64,000 bases of DNA from Bacillus chungangensis (lineage in GTDB: Bacteria; Bacillota; Bacilli; Bacillales; Bacillaceae_C): positions 1 through 64,000 of the forward strand of contig NZ_JAUSTT010000016.1 in NCBI RefSeq assembly GCF_030812995.1, read 5' to 3'. Of the stretch, positions 36,598 through 46,554 are shown one piece after another (the stretch's first letter is position 1; every line of letters starts with the position of its first letter). Under the pieces are notes generated by a model. That model was not told where the DNA came from, made no database searches, and saw nothing but the letters and a program-made list of their open reading frames with translations. The translations under genes and the position numbers were made by a program.

Positions 36598-37399
36598 TTT
36601 TAACAGCCCCCTGGCGTTGAGCTGCCATTTGGATATGATCCTCCCTGGATAAGAAAGCACTTAATTTTTCTTCAAGGATTTTCGGATTTTGACCTGATTG
36701 TACACCAATAATCCCTTCAACAATGATCTGTTTCCAAAAAACTTCTTTTTCCGTTTTTAATTCTAGCTTTGCTGCCATTGGAAGGAATAATAAGTTCGCT
36801 AATAAGGAACCATAAAAAGTCGTTAACAAAGCAATTGACATGTTAGGACCAATATTCTCTGGGTCGTTCAGATTTTTCAACATTAAAACAAGTCCAATTA
36901 ATGTCCCAATCATTCCCCAGGCAGGTGCAAATTCACCCGCTTTTTCCAGTAAGCTTCTGCCCTTGCGATGACGTTCCTCCAATGCTGCAATTTCAGCATT
37001 CATGATATCGATAATCACATCTTGTTCGATGCCATCTACTGCTAATAGAACGCCTTTCTTAATAAATGGATCATTTACTTTCTCTAATTCAGTCTCCAAT
37101 GCTAGCAAGCCTTCTCGTCTTGCTCTTTCTGACAAAGTGACGAAAGTTTGAATTAATTCACTTAAGTCTTCTTCTTCATGCCTAAATGACTGTCTCATCA
37201 CCGTAAAAAGCTGTTTTAGTTCTTTAAACGGAAAACTTATCAGCATTCCAGCAATCACTCCTCCGAATACAACTAGAAAAGAGGAAAAGTGAAGGAAAGA
37301 GATAAATCCAGCTCCTCCCCCATTTGTTGCAATCCCAAACGAAACAAAAACTAGTCCAACAATAATCCCTAATGGTGTTAGAACATCAAGCTTTTTCAT
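36587..37399 (-). CDS. motP: Sodium-type flagellar stator protein MotP
   Basis: A MotA-family protein of 270 residues with four membrane helices. The torque-generating cytosolic loop is basic/acidic (about 75-145), and PAWGMIGTLIGLVLML near 165-180 is the family's proline-bearing third helix. It forms the stator ring with MotS. Two adjacent ATGs are possible (37402, 37399); the second has the better spacing from AGGGAG. Its promoter region contains an intergenic repeat element. Confidence 0.92.
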   Translation of the reverse strand: MKKLDVLTPLGIIVGLVFVSFGIATNGGGAGFISFLHFSSFLVVFGGVIAGMLISFPFKELKQLFTVMRQSFRHEEEDLSELIQTFVTLSERARREGLLALETELEKVNDPFIKKGVLLAVDGIEQDVIIDIMNAEIAALEERHRKGRSLLEKAGEFAPAWGMIGTLIGLVLMLKNLNDPENIGPNMSIALLTTFYGSLLANLLFLPMAAKLELKTEKEVFWKQIIVEGIIGVQSGQNPKILEEKLSAFLSREDHIQMAAQRQGAVKNEI

Positions 37400-37428
37400 C
37401 ATAACTCTCCCTAGATACGCCTGTATTT

Positions 37429-37730
37429 CCTCTCGAGAGGTAGTTCAAAAAGTTCGAGAAAAATGCCTGTTGAATTTCTTCTAATCTTGTTTCAGTTCTA
37501 GCCGTTCATAGCGCAAGCTCGCTCTTAAAATGAAAACTTTCTGCAGAAGATCGTCTTGTACTCATGTCTTCGGCTATTCAAGCTTTTTTCCTTTTGCATT
37601 AATCTGGTGCGAGGATTAATTACAAAAGGATCTACAACTAAAAAGCGAACACGCTCTACGAACAACGCAGAAGTCATGAATTCTAGCAAGCCAGCTTATC
37701 ACGACTTATTTTCTCGAACTTCTCGGCCCT
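37429..37730. repeat. Intergenic inverted-repeat element upstream of motPS
   Basis: The 13-mer AAGTTCGAGAAAA (37450-37462) recurs inverted as TTTTCTCGAACTT (37709-37721), delimiting about 270 bp without a gene. A perfect 12-bp palindrome CCTCTCGAGAGG (37429-37440) lies just outside. The inner right part (about 37671-37706) can fold as AAGTCATGA..TCACGACTT. This is MITE-like. It separates ccpA from motPS. Confidence 0.55.
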
Positions 37731-37779
37731 TTTTCCTTCTTTTTGGACACACGCTCTAAGTTATATATCGGACGATTCA

Positions 37780-38778
37780 TTATTTCGTTGAGCTTCTTTG
37801 TTCAATTCGATGTGGCAAAATGACAATTTTTTCTTCAACCTCTTCTTTATTCATTAATTTCGTTAATAACCTCATTCCAACTGCGCCAATATCATAAAGC
37901 GGTTGAATAATAGAAGTAAGCTGAGGACGAACCATTAAAGCCAATTTTGTGTTATCGGATGTAATTACCTCTAGCTGTTCAGGTATTTGCAGGCCATCAT
38001 CCTGAGCGCCGTGTACAACACCTATCGCCATTTCATCATCTCCGACATACACCGCAGTTGGTTTGTGATCTAATTCACTTAGCTTTTGCCAGCAATCTAC
38101 TCCAGATTCGTATGTATAATCCCCTTCTAATACATATTCTTCTCGGTAAGAAATGCCTGCTTCTTCCAACGCTTCTTTATAGCCTTTCAGCTTCCAGTCT
38201 TTATTAATCGTATCGTGGAAAGAACCACTAACGAAAGCAATGTCTTTATGCCCCTTTTCAATAAAAAGCTTGACAGCTTCATAAGCAGCTTGTCGGTAAT
38301 CGATATTAACAGAAGGGATCGTTTTTGAATCCTCGACAGAACCAGCAAGCACTACTGGAACGGGTGACCGTTCAAATTCAGCGACATGCTCAGGAGTTAT
38401 GTCTCCTCCCATAAAGACAAGCCCATCTACTTGTTTTCCAAGCATCGTGTTTAATAAATGCAATTCTTTGTCTTTGTTCTGATCAGAGTTACTTAAAATA
38501 ATATTATACTTATACATTGTCGCAATATCTTCGATTCCTCTTGCAAGCTCTGCGAAAAAAATGTTGGAAATATCGGGAATGATTACTCCAACAGTCGTTG
38601 TTTTTTTGCTTGCGAGTCCACGAGCAACAGCATTGGGACGATATCCAAGCCGATCAATTACTTCCATCACTTTCTTTCTTGTTGTTGGTTTTACATTTGG
38701 GTTTCCATTTACTACCCGTGATACAGTTGCCATTGATACGTTTGCTTCTCTCGCTACGTCATAGATTGTTACGTTCAT
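37780..38778 (-). CDS. ccpA: Catabolite control protein CcpA
   Basis: A 332-residue LacI/GalR-family global regulator of carbon metabolism that binds cre sites when complexed with HPr-Ser46-P. The N-terminal helix-turn-helix [20 protein letters not shown] and hinge [20 protein letters not shown] are clear, followed by the periplasmic-binding-protein-like core. ATG 38778 gives the family N-terminus, but AGGAG is 13 bp upstream; a TTG just before (38781) is an alternative start. In B. subtilis it follows aroA closely; here almost 900 bp separate them. Confidence 0.95.
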   Translation of the reverse strand: MNVTIYDVAREANVSMATVSRVVNGNPNVKPTTRKKVMEVIDRLGYRPNAVARGLASKKTTTVGVIIPDISNIFFAELARGIEDIATMYKYNIILSNSDQNKDKELHLLNTMLGKQVDGLVFMGGDITPEHVAEFERSPVPVVLAGSVEDSKTIPSVNIDYRQAAYEAVKLFIEKGHKDIAFVSGSFHDTINKDWKLKGYKEALEEAGISYREEYVLEGDYTYESGVDCWQKLSELDHKPTAVYVGDDEMAIGVVHGAQDDGLQIPEQLEVITSDNTKLALMVRPQLTSIIQPLYDIGAVGMRLLTKLMNKEEVEEKIVILPHRIEQRSSTK

Positions 38779-39446
38779 CAAGCTGGCCACGCTCCTGTTC
38801 CTCTTTCTTTTTTTATCTTTTGATAAGGGTTTTAGACCCTTGCTTCTGAAGTGGTCTAATCCAATAAATTGTGATTCCCGCGATGTTTAAGTGTAACTTA
38901 AAAGAGTTCACTTCTTACTATTTTTAATCAGTTAGACAAAAGTATACATCGTGAACGGAATCCCTTGTATGCGTTTTTAAAAAAAGGGAAACACCAAAGA
39001 ATGAAATGCTAATAAGCAAATCGATCTACTTTGCACTCCCACAGCTAAAGTCATAAAATGATTGAATGAGCGAACGTCCACAGTTTGCTTTTGTTTTAGA
39101 CATTTTCAAAATGATCATCCTACCATCACACTGACTTCACCATAGATTCATATCATGAAACAACAAGATAAAAGCGCTATACATAATTGAATTATCACAT
39201 TTTTCAGCGCCTCACTTACCTTGGTAGTTGTTGGTTCAAATATTAAAAAAAATCGTTTCCCTGCACCTCTATTTATCATACGATACGAACAAGCATCACG
39301 CAATCCATTATCTTTAGAAAATAACGCTTCAAGAAGAAAATATGCAAGTATTCTATATCATAACGATAAAACAGATTTATCTTTTCGAAAGGGAAAATAA
39401 TGTCCGTTCAATTGATGGAGAAAGTTAACCGATTTCCTCAAAAATA
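38779..39446. other. Long gene-free gap upstream of ccpA
   Basis: About 670 bp without a convincing gene. A small hairpin AAGGGT/ACCCTT lies near 38825-38841 in the probable ccpA leader. No promoter was clear enough to mark. Confidence 0.4.
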
Positions 39447-39475
39447 GGAGCTGTCCTTAAACAATGGACAGCTCC
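39447..39475 (-). terminator. aroA terminator
   Basis: GGAGCTGTCC/GGACAGCTCC has a 9-base loop and TATTTTTG following on the minus strand. It lies 196 bp beyond the aroA stop because the third copy of the repeat family intervenes. Confidence 0.8.
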
Positions 39476-39519
39476 CACTAAAATCATATGAATAGGAAGG
39501 ATCAAGAACGCATTTACGT

Positions 39520-39666
39520 TAAAGTGAGGGTTTGCTCTCATCCTCAAGCGCGATATCCTGTAGTCCCGAACCAATCGGACATTTGACTTTCGGTTATCTC
39601 CCACCTAGCGCTTCAATTCCTCTTACTTTCAGAGGTGAGGGGCTTACTGCCAGTTAGATGTTAGAT
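39520..39666 (-). mobile_element. 280-bp repeat, copy 3, internally deleted
   Basis: This 147-bp version keeps both ends of the repeat (AAAGTGA... and CTTACTGCCAGTTAGATGTTAGAT) and the interior CCCGAACCAATCGGACATTT, but lacks about 130 bp. On the minus strand it begins 6 bases after the aroA stop codon, behind AATTAT. The sequence has drifted more than copies 1 and 2, so it is older. Confidence 0.75.
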
Positions 39667-39670
39667 AATT

Positions 39671-40750
39671 TTATCGTTGAGCATGTGCAAACGCTGGCTG
39701 AAGTGCTTCGAAAAATGCATCAAATTGTGCAAAATCCATTTGCTGTGCAGAATCTGAGAGTGCAACTGCTGGATCTGGATGCACCTCGGCCATTACACCA
39801 TCCGCACCAATAGCTAAAGCTGCCTTTGCGGCTGGAAGCAACAAATCACGGCGTCCGGTTGAATGCGTGACATCCACCATAACTGGAAGATGTGTTTCTT
39901 GTTTTAAAATTGGGACTGCTGTAATATCTAACGTGTTTCTCGTTGCCCGCTCGTATGTGCGAATTCCTCGTTCGCATAAAATAATTTGGCCGTTCCCTTG
40001 CGACATGATGTATTCCGCAGCATTGATAAATTCATCAATTGTTGCTGACAGCCCGCGTTTTAACAAAACAGGTTTATTTACTGCCCCTGCCGCTTTAAGC
40101 AATTCAAAGTTTTGCATATTGCGCGCCCCAATTTGAATGACATCAATGTAGTCAAGCGCTTGTTCAATAGCATTTGGGCTGACAATTTCGCTAATAACAG
40201 CTAAATCATATTCATCCGCAACTTGCTTTAATATTTTTAAGCCTTCTACCCCAAGTCCTTGGAAATCATATGGAGAAGTTCTTGGTTTATATGCACCGCC
40301 GCGAAGCAGTTTCAATCCTTTTGCTTTCACTTGCTGTGCAACTTGTGCAACTTGTTCATATGATTCGACCGCACAAGGTCCAAAAACAAACTTCGGCACA
40401 CCATTTCCAATAAGTTCCCCTTTTACGTTTACAACTGTATCTTCTGGTTTCTTTTTACGTGAAACGAGAAGTGCTTTACGATGATCATCCTTTTGAAGCT
40501 CTAAACCAGCCTTGAAAATCTCTTTGAAAATATGTTCGATAGTAGAATTTTCAAAAGGGCCGTCATTATGCTCCTTAATAAGATTTAACATACTTCTTTC
40601 CCGAACCGGATCATATCTATTTACACCTTGTGTTTCTTTGACTCTGCCGATTTCTTGAACCAATTGTGCACGTTCATTAATCATTTCCAAGAGCTTCACG
40701 TTCATTTCATCGATCCGATCACGCAAATTGTCTAATTCATGTTTCGTCAT
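39671..40750 (-). CDS. aroA: DAHP synthase with N-terminal chorismate mutase
   Basis: This bifunctional enzyme is the entry step of aromatic amino-acid synthesis, with an AroQ-type chorismate mutase domain (about 1-85, [20 protein letters not shown]) that acts as allosteric sensor. A DAHP synthase barrel follows (about 100-355; [58 protein letters not shown]). The 359 residues equal the B. subtilis type. ATG 40750 has AAAGG 9 bp upstream; two earlier in-frame ATGs are less well placed. The repeat copy 3 sits in its 3' untranslated region. Confidence 0.95.
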   Translation of the reverse strand: MTKHELDNLRDRIDEMNVKLLEMINERAQLVQEIGRVKETQGVNRYDPVRERSMLNLIKEHNDGPFENSTIEHIFKEIFKAGLELQKDDHRKALLVSRKKKPEDTVVNVKGELIGNGVPKFVFGPCAVESYEQVAQVAQQVKAKGLKLLRGGAYKPRTSPYDFQGLGVEGLKILKQVADEYDLAVISEIVSPNAIEQALDYIDVIQIGARNMQNFELLKAAGAVNKPVLLKRGLSATIDEFINAAEYIMSQGNGQIILCERGIRTYERATRNTLDITAVPILKQETHLPVMVDVTHSTGRRDLLLPAAKAALAIGADGVMAEVHPDPAVALSDSAQQMDFAQFDAFFEALQPAFAHAQR

Positions 40751-41155
40751 CTTTGTCATCCTTTCCTTCATCATCTTTGTATAGAAAGCCGTTTTAGGTC
40801 ACCTAACTAAGTTTGTATCTGTTTATTTTACCCTCCCTTTATAAAAAGTAAAGCTTTTTTCTAACTATTAAGGTGAGTGAACACGTTTAAGATTGTTGAA
40901 ACAGGGAAAATCAAATGATTATCCCCATCCGCTTTTATCTAAGCGTGTCTGAACTTAAAATGCTCTGATAAAACGGCAATACTTTTATTTATTACTTGAT
41001 TTATGGTACATTTTTTAATATTAGGCCTTATTATAATCCATTCATTATAAAATGTCACTATATTTTTCTTTAATAATTGAACGCTTTTCTGTATTAAAGA
41101 ATTTTGATGAAATCGCCTTTACTGATAAGAAAAATATAAAAGAAGGTGTATTCGT
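40751..41155. other. Divergent gap between aroA and the ftsA-like gene
   Basis: About 405 bp with no gene. It should hold promoters for both. No repeat or riboswitch was recognised. Confidence 0.4.
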
Positions 41156-43333
41156 TTGGTAGAAAAAAGAAAAATATTTGCCCTTGATATTGGCACACGA
41201 TCTGTTGTTGGCATTATCCTAGAGCAAAGTGGAAATGATTACCATGTTGCTGACCTTGTCGTTAAAGAACATCGAGAACGTGCAATGTTGGATGGACAAA
41301 TTCACGATATTGTTGCAGTTGCCGAAACAATCTCTAAAATAAAATTAATGCTGGAAGAGACTCATGGAAAGTTGGAGAAGGTTTGTGTTGCAGCCGCGGG
41401 AAGAGCATTAAAAACGGAAAAAGCATGTGAATCTATAAAACTATCTAATAGAAAGATGATCACGAAAGAAGATATCCTTCAGCTTGAATTAAGTGCTGTT
41501 CAAAAGGCACAAGCAACAGCTGCTCAAAAAAATGCTGCTCAAAAAATTCATTATTATTGCGTTGGATATTCTGTGTTATTTTATCGTTTAAATGGAGAAG
41601 AAATCGGGAATCTCATCGATCAGCAAGGAGAGGAGGCCTCTGTTTCTATTATTGCTACTTTTCTTCCAAAAATGGTTGTAGATTCTTTAATCGCAGCTTT
41701 GCATCGTGCCGATCTTGAAATGGAAGCTTTGACGTTGGAGCCGATTGCAGCAATCAACGTATTGATTCCTCCTTCGATGCGGCGTTTAAATGTAGCTTTA
41801 GTAGACATTGGGGCTGGTACATCAGACATTGCGATTACAAATACAGGAACAGTGACAGCTTACGGAATGGTATCAACTGCAGGAGATGAAATTACAGAAG
41901 CGATTAGCGATCATTACTTAATGGATTTTCCATTAGCTGATCAAACAAAGCGCAACTTAATACATCAAGAAATGATCGTCATACAGGACATTCTTGGCTT
42001 AGAAACAGAAATTCCAAGAGCAGAGATAATAAAACAAATTTTACCTGCTATCGAGACGCTCGCAAGTACAATTGCGAAGGAAATATTCAAACTTAATAAC
42101 GAGGAACCCCCAAAAGCTGTCATGCTTGTTGGCGGCGGAAGTTTAACACCTGCACTGCCCAAAAAATTAGCTACTTTGCTGCAGCTGCCTGAAAACAGGG
42201 TTGCTATTAGAGGTACTGAAGCCATTCAAAACTTAACAATGGCAACTACTATTCAGCAAGGCCCAGAATTTGTGACACCGATTGGCATTGCCATTGCTTC
42301 TCAGAAAGCACCAGTGCAATATGTTACTGTTTCTGTAAATGATATTCCTATTCGTTTATTTGAAATAAATCGGTTGACGGTAGGTGATTGTTTGCTCGCT
42401 GCTGGTATTAAGATTGCCCAGTTACATGGAAAGCCAGGTATGGCTCTCTTCATTACTTTTAATGGTCGAGACCTGACCATCCCAGGCGAACATGGCAGTG
42501 CACCATTTTTACAAAAAAATGGCCTAACTTGCAGCTTGGATGATCTTGTCGCAAATGGAGATCAAATAAGTGTAGTTAAAGGAAAGGATGGCAAACAAGC
42601 TACAGTAAAGATTAGCGAGCTGATCGATGAGCCACTCCAAAAAACAGTATACCTGAATGGTATACAACAGGAAATAAAAACGATATTGAAAAGAAATGGT
42701 CTCATTGTTGACATGGAGACATTGGTTCAAGATCGTGATACGATCGAGGTTTTCTTTCCAAAGACGCTCGAGGAGCTGTTAATCCACTTGGATGGCAATG
42801 ACGTGCTTCAACAACTAACGCCTTTCCAAGTTACAATAAATGGGAAAGAAACGTTTTTCCCTGCATTTTCACACGCTTTAACTGTTAATGGAAAAGTAAA
42901 GAAACGTAAAGACCATTTTCATCATCTTGATTATATCGAGCTTGTCAAAGCACCTCCTTTAACTGTTGCAAAGCTTGCTGAGTTAAAACAGTTGAAATTA
43001 AGAGAGACAATGACCATTTATTTTCATGATCAAGAAATCATGTTAGAAAAAGACATCACCTATTTTTATCGCCGCGATGAGCTGCTTGCTCCAAATGACA
43101 TTGTACATAAATATGATGATATTAGCATAAAAGCAGTGGAAGCAGCGCCGTTTATTTTCCAAGATATTTTTAACTACGTTGAAATAGAAATGCCTCCTGA
43201 TGCCCAAGGACAATTTGAGCTTTTAAAAAATGGGGAAAAGTCAACTTTCTATGATCCTCTCGTCACTGGAGATCGTTTAGAAATCATCTGGCCGCTTGCG
43301 AGCCATACAAAGTGGAAAATGAAGACGGAGTAA
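41156..43333 (+). CDS. FtsA/PilM-like actin-fold protein with long C-terminal extension
   Basis: The first 390 of 725 residues form an FtsA/PilM-type ATPase: phosphate-1 loop ALDIGTRSVVGI (9-20), an SHS2-like insert (about 75-165), phosphate-2 loop VDIGAGTSDIAI (about 216-227) and adenosine motif MLVGGGSLTPAL (about 322-333). The remaining 330 residues have no motif I can name; they contain several short segments of the type VxVNG/VTINGKET/VYLNGIQQ spaced about 70 residues apart, suggesting repeated small beta-rich (beta-grasp-like) domains. TTG start 41156 has AGAAGGTG upstream. It is longer than canonical FtsA (about 420-440). A role in division or envelope assembly is inferred only from the fold. 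Confidence 0.75.
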   Translation: MVEKRKIFALDIGTRSVVGIILEQSGNDYHVADLVVKEHRERAMLDGQIHDIVAVAETISKIKLMLEETHGKLEKVCVAAAGRALKTEKACESIKLSNRKMITKEDILQLELSAVQKAQATAAQKNAAQKIHYYCVGYSVLFYRLNGEEIGNLIDQQGEEASVSIIATFLPKMVVDSLIAALHRADLEMEALTLEPIAAINVLIPPSMRRLNVALVDIGAGTSDIAITNTGTVTAYGMVSTAGDEITEAISDHYLMDFPLADQTKRNLIHQEMIVIQDILGLETEIPRAEIIKQILPAIETLASTIAKEIFKLNNEEPPKAVMLVGGGSLTPALPKKLATLLQLPENRVAIRGTEAIQNLTMATTIQQGPEFVTPIGIAIASQKAPVQYVTVSVNDIPIRLFEINRLTVGDCLLAAGIKIAQLHGKPGMALFITFNGRDLTIPGEHGSAPFLQKNGLTCSLDDLVANGDQISVVKGKDGKQATVKISELIDEPLQKTVYLNGIQQEIKTILKRNGLIVDMETLVQDRDTIEVFFPKTLEELLIHLDGNDVLQQLTPFQVTINGKETFFPAFSHALTVNGKVKKRKDHFHHLDYIELVKAPPLTVAKLAELKQLKLRETMTIYFHDQEIMLEKDITYFYRRDELLAPNDIVHKYDDISIKAVEAAPFIFQDIFNYVEIEMPPDAQGQFELLKNGEKSTFYDPLVTGDRLEIIWPLASHTKWKMKTE

Positions 43334-43350
43334 TTTTTTATGTCTATAAG

Positions 43351-43400
43351 ACTTCCATCAGCAAGGACCTTTATTTTTTGTTTTCCTTGCTGATGGAAGT
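43351..43400. terminator. Long perfect hairpin between the ftsA-like gene and ytxH
   Basis: A 16-bp perfect stem (ACTTCCATCAGCAAGG/CCTTGCTGATGGAAGT) has a T-rich loop. It probably serves the two convergent genes. Its outer ACTTCCATCAG equals the terminal hairpin base of the 280-bp repeats, so a solo end of that element is possible. Confidence 0.6.
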
Positions 43401-43422
43401 TTCTGTTTATCATCAAATATGA

Positions 43423-43917
43423 TCACGCTTGATCGTTTACTGTTTGTACTTCTTTTAATTTCTCCTGTACATCATGTTCTTCTTCTGCCTTTATTTGCAC
43501 ATTTTCAGCTTTTTCAGTTGACTTGAACTGAATATTTTTTTGTAACTTTGCTGCTTTTTCTTTAAGATCATGGCTTTTTTCAACAGCAACATCACGAATT
43601 TTTTCGGTTTTTTCTTTCACTGTACCTGCAAACTGGTTGCCTTTTTCAACTGCTGTATCTTTTAATTGAGTTGTTTTTTCTTTAGCAGCCGCTGCCATTT
43701 CACTGCTTTTTTCAACAGCAGCATCTTTCCAATGATCTGTTTTCTCTTTCAGATTCGATACTTGTTCATTTATATCGCTTCTTAGTTCTTTTCCTGATTT
43801 AGGAGCTAGCAGTAAAGCTGTTGCTGCACCTACAATACCGCCTACTAAAGCACCAATTAAGAAATCTTTTGTGTCAATTTGGTTATTTTGATTATTTTTA
43901 GATTCATTATTAGCCAT
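43423..43917 (-). CDS. ytxH: YtxH-family general stress protein
   Basis: A 164-residue protein with a Gly/Ala-rich hydrophobic segment (about 19-38, FLIGALVGGIVGAATALLLA, ending APKSGKELR), the YtxH family hallmark. The rest is built of 22-residue repeats such as DAAVEKSSEMAAAAKEKTTQ and DTAVEKGNQFAGTVKEKTEK, predicted amphipathic helix resembling LEA-type proteins. ATG 43917 follows AGGGGAG. B. subtilis ytxH is sigma-B dependent; I see no clear sigma-B promoter here. It forms an operon with ytxG upstream; ytxJ is absent. Confidence 0.88.
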   Translation of the reverse strand: MANNESKNNQNNQIDTKDFLIGALVGGIVGAATALLLAPKSGKELRSDINEQVSNLKEKTDHWKDAAVEKSSEMAAAAKEKTTQLKDTAVEKGNQFAGTVKEKTEKIRDVAVEKSHDLKEKAAKLQKNIQFKSTEKAENVQIKAEEEHDVQEKLKEVQTVNDQA

Positions 43918-43980
43918 TTTAACGTCTCCCCTTATTTTATATGTAATCATGGTCTGTCTACGTTTTCATGCAACAAATAT

Positions 43981-44460
43981 TTAATGCTCATACTCGTAGT
44001 GTTTGGCATTCTCTTGTTTTTTTAGCAGCTTTGCTTCTTTTGCTTCTTTTCGCGCCTGCCATTTTTCTTTTAATAAAAAAGCTAAGTTTCCCAACTCAAC
44101 CACTTTTGCAATTTTATCTTCCTTGCCGGCCATATGTGTCGACACATATGAAGAAACTTTTTTTACAGATTGATTCGCTTCTTGAATGGTCGTTCCAACA
44201 TCTTGAACCGCATAGACAACTGAATTAAGTTTCTCAGCCTTCACTTGAAAATCCTCTGCCAAGGCATTCGTTTTATGCAACAATTCAGTTGTTTCTGTTG
44301 TCACTCCGCTCAATTGCGACTCCAAGCCTGTCAATGTTTTAGAAACAGCATCTAAAGTCTGATTTAAAGACTTTAGCGTTTTTGTTACACTAATAACAAA
44401 AATGAGTATAGCGATTGCAATGAGAGCAACACTTAAATAAAGAATCAGTTTTATATCCAA
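43981..44460 (-). CDS. ytxG: YtxG (DUF948) membrane-anchored coiled-coil protein
   Basis: The 159-residue protein has an N-terminal membrane helix (about 4-26, LILYLSVALIAIAILIFVIS) and a Ser/Thr/Gln-rich coiled coil typical of DUF948. TTG 44460 is the preferred start: GGGAGGTG lies just upstream and the resulting N-terminus leads straight into the membrane helix. Its stop lies 63 bp from ytxH. Known only as a stress-associated family; molecular function is unknown. Confidence 0.85.
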   Translation of the reverse strand: MDIKLILYLSVALIAIAILIFVISVTKTLKSLNQTLDAVSKTLTGLESQLSGVTTETTELLHKTNALAEDFQVKAEKLNSVVYAVQDVGTTIQEANQSVKKVSSYVSTHMAGKEDKIAKVVELGNLAFLLKEKWQARKEAKEAKLLKKQENAKHYEYEH

Positions 44461-44835
44461 TCCTACACCTCCCTCCTGATAGAACCAACCGCTCATTCAT
44501 AAATAATCGATCTAACTGGCTTGTCCAATACCAGTTTACACACCAAATAACAAACGCTGCCCAAAAAGTCCTATTAGCATCCTCATTGTTCCAGCGGAAT
44601 GAGGAAATAAAAAAATAGACAGCTTAAGTTATATTTCGATAATAAATGCGTTTTTCCTGCTCATTATTACAATTTTTTTATGTTTTACGGCATAGTAAAA
44701 AGGCAGCCTAAATTGGTGCCTTTTTTGTTTTGAACCGTCATTTTTTGGGACCAGCCTTATCCTCCGGGCTCTTCCAATTTAGGCGAAGCATCCTGCCATC
44801 TGAATCCTAAAGTTATGGACGTCGATTAAAATTAC
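44461..44835. other. Gap between murC and ytxG with terminator
   Basis: There is no gene. A terminator-like hairpin AAAAAGGCA/TGCCTTTTTT lies at 44697-44726 and fits the end of murC (minus strand). The 230 bp nearer ytxG should hold the ytxGH promoter. Confidence 0.5.
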
Positions 44836-46155
44836 TTATAGTGCTTTCTTACGTTTTTCATATAAGAGGCTTTCATAAGCATGCTGAAATTTTTGTACAT
44901 CGCCTGCCCCCATGAAAATGACAACGCCATCAAGCAAGTGAAGTAATGGTGAAGTGTCCTCTTCCTTTAAAATCTTAGCCCCATTAATTTTAGTTTGCAA
45001 ATCTTTTATCGATAGCTTTCCATGATTTTCCCTCGCTGATCCAAAAATATCACATAAATAAACAAAATCAGCCTCACTTAAACTCTCAGCAAATTCTGTT
45101 AAGAATGCTTGCGTTCTTGTAAAAGTATGAGGTTGAAAAATCACAGCAATTGGTCGATTAGGATATTTTTGCCTTGCTGCGTCAATAGTAGCTCTAATTT
45201 CTGTTGGATGATGAGCATAGTCATCTATAATCGTTTGCGAACCGATTTGTTTTTCAGAAAAACGCCGTTTAACACCTTGAAAAGTCTTTAATTGATGATG
45301 AATCGCTTCTGTTTCAAATTCCTCATAGTGGCAAATTGCAATAACAGCTAGTGCATTTAATACATTATGATCTCCATAAGCAGGGATTTGAAACGTGCTG
45401 TAATAATGATTTCTTACAAATACATCGAAAGTAGTTCCGGTTGTGTCCTTTACAACATTTCTCGCTTGAAAATCATTTTCGTCACCAAATCCATAAAATA
45501 AGACGGGAACCTTCGCTTGAATTTTTTGGAGCTGTTCATCATCTCCATAAGCAAAGATACCTTTTTTTACTTGTAGAGCCATGTCTTGAAATGCTGAAAA
45601 AACATCATTTACATCAGTAAAATAATCAGGATGATCGAAATCAATATTGGTCATGATCGCATAGTCAGGATCATAGGAAAGAAAATGTCTTCGATACTCA
45701 CACGCTTCAAAAACAAAGTACGCTGCATCCTTTTCTCCTTTGCCAGTCCCATCTCCAATTAAATATGACGTTGGCCTTAAACCACTCATCACATGAGAAA
45801 GGAGCCCTGTTGTTGAAGTTTTGCCATGTGCACCTGTTACAGCAACACTAATAAAATTTTGCATAAAACTGCCGAGAAATTTATGGTAGCGAATGACTTC
45901 GATGCCAAGGCTCCTAGCTGCTTCAATTTCTTCATGTGAATCGGGAAATGCGTTTCCAGCTATAACCACCATGCCTGGACGCACATTTTCACGCTGAAAA
46001 GGCAAAATGCGAATACCCGAGTCCTCCAAGGATTGTTGAGTAAAAAAATACTTTTCTACATCTGAACCTTGCACTAGATAACCCATATCGTGAAGTATTT
46101 GCGCTAATGCGCTCATCCCAGAACCCTTGATGCCTACGAAATGGTATACCGTCAT
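44836..46155 (-). CDS. murC: UDP-N-acetylmuramate--L-alanine ligase
   Basis: MurC adds the first amino acid of the peptidoglycan stem peptide. The 439-residue protein has the N-terminal UDP-binding [17 protein letters not shown] (5-21), the ATP-binding loop [12 protein letters not shown] (about 110-121), and the C-terminal Mur ligase domain with [14 protein letters not shown] (about 311-324). The length is close to the 432 of B. subtilis. TTGGAGG precedes the ATG. Confidence 0.96.
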   Translation of the reverse strand: MTVYHFVGIKGSGMSALAQILHDMGYLVQGSDVEKYFFTQQSLEDSGIRILPFQRENVRPGMVVIAGNAFPDSHEEIEAARSLGIEVIRYHKFLGSFMQNFISVAVTGAHGKTSTTGLLSHVMSGLRPTSYLIGDGTGKGEKDAAYFVFEACEYRRHFLSYDPDYAIMTNIDFDHPDYFTDVNDVFSAFQDMALQVKKGIFAYGDDEQLQKIQAKVPVLFYGFGDENDFQARNVVKDTTGTTFDVFVRNHYYSTFQIPAYGDHNVLNALAVIAICHYEEFETEAIHHQLKTFQGVKRRFSEKQIGSQTIIDDYAHHPTEIRATIDAARQKYPNRPIAVIFQPHTFTRTQAFLTEFAESLSEADFVYLCDIFGSARENHGKLSIKDLQTKINGAKILKEEDTSPLLHLLDGVVIFMGAGDVQKFQHAYESLLYEKRKKAL

Positions 46156-46554
46156 AAAAGAACCTCCAAAAATTCGTCTCTCATTTTTCGAAAAAATTAT
46201 ATTAACATATTATATATTGTTTCTTGATGCACTTTTTAGATTCCTGAGCATCAACATGTGAAAGTTTTCATCTATCAACTTGGACTTCTTATTTTTTTAG
46301 CTTGTTAACAGAATAGATGGTTCTTCCGCCCATTAGCTGTAGAAGAGAAACCGACTAGGGTATTGAAAGCCATTTTATAAAAAAGACATATGCTCATATG
46401 TAGTATATGAGATGGAGCGCAACTTGCTAAGATTCTTTTTAATCCTGCTCTTGCAAACAAGGTACGCTTCCATCTTTCTCTCCCCATTTTTTCACATTTA
46501 TACATTATAGCATTTATTTACTCGAATGACTATTCTTCGTAAGATTCTTCACAC
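46156..46554. other. Gene-free gap between pncB and murC
   Basis: About 400 bp. A short palindromic tract around 46385-46411 (CATATG repeats) is visible; no credible gene, terminator or promoter can be supported. Confidence 0.35.

Noticed and set aside
46305-46505. 66-residue minus-strand ORF between pncB and murC
   Set aside because: It has no ribosome binding site, and the composition is not protein-like.
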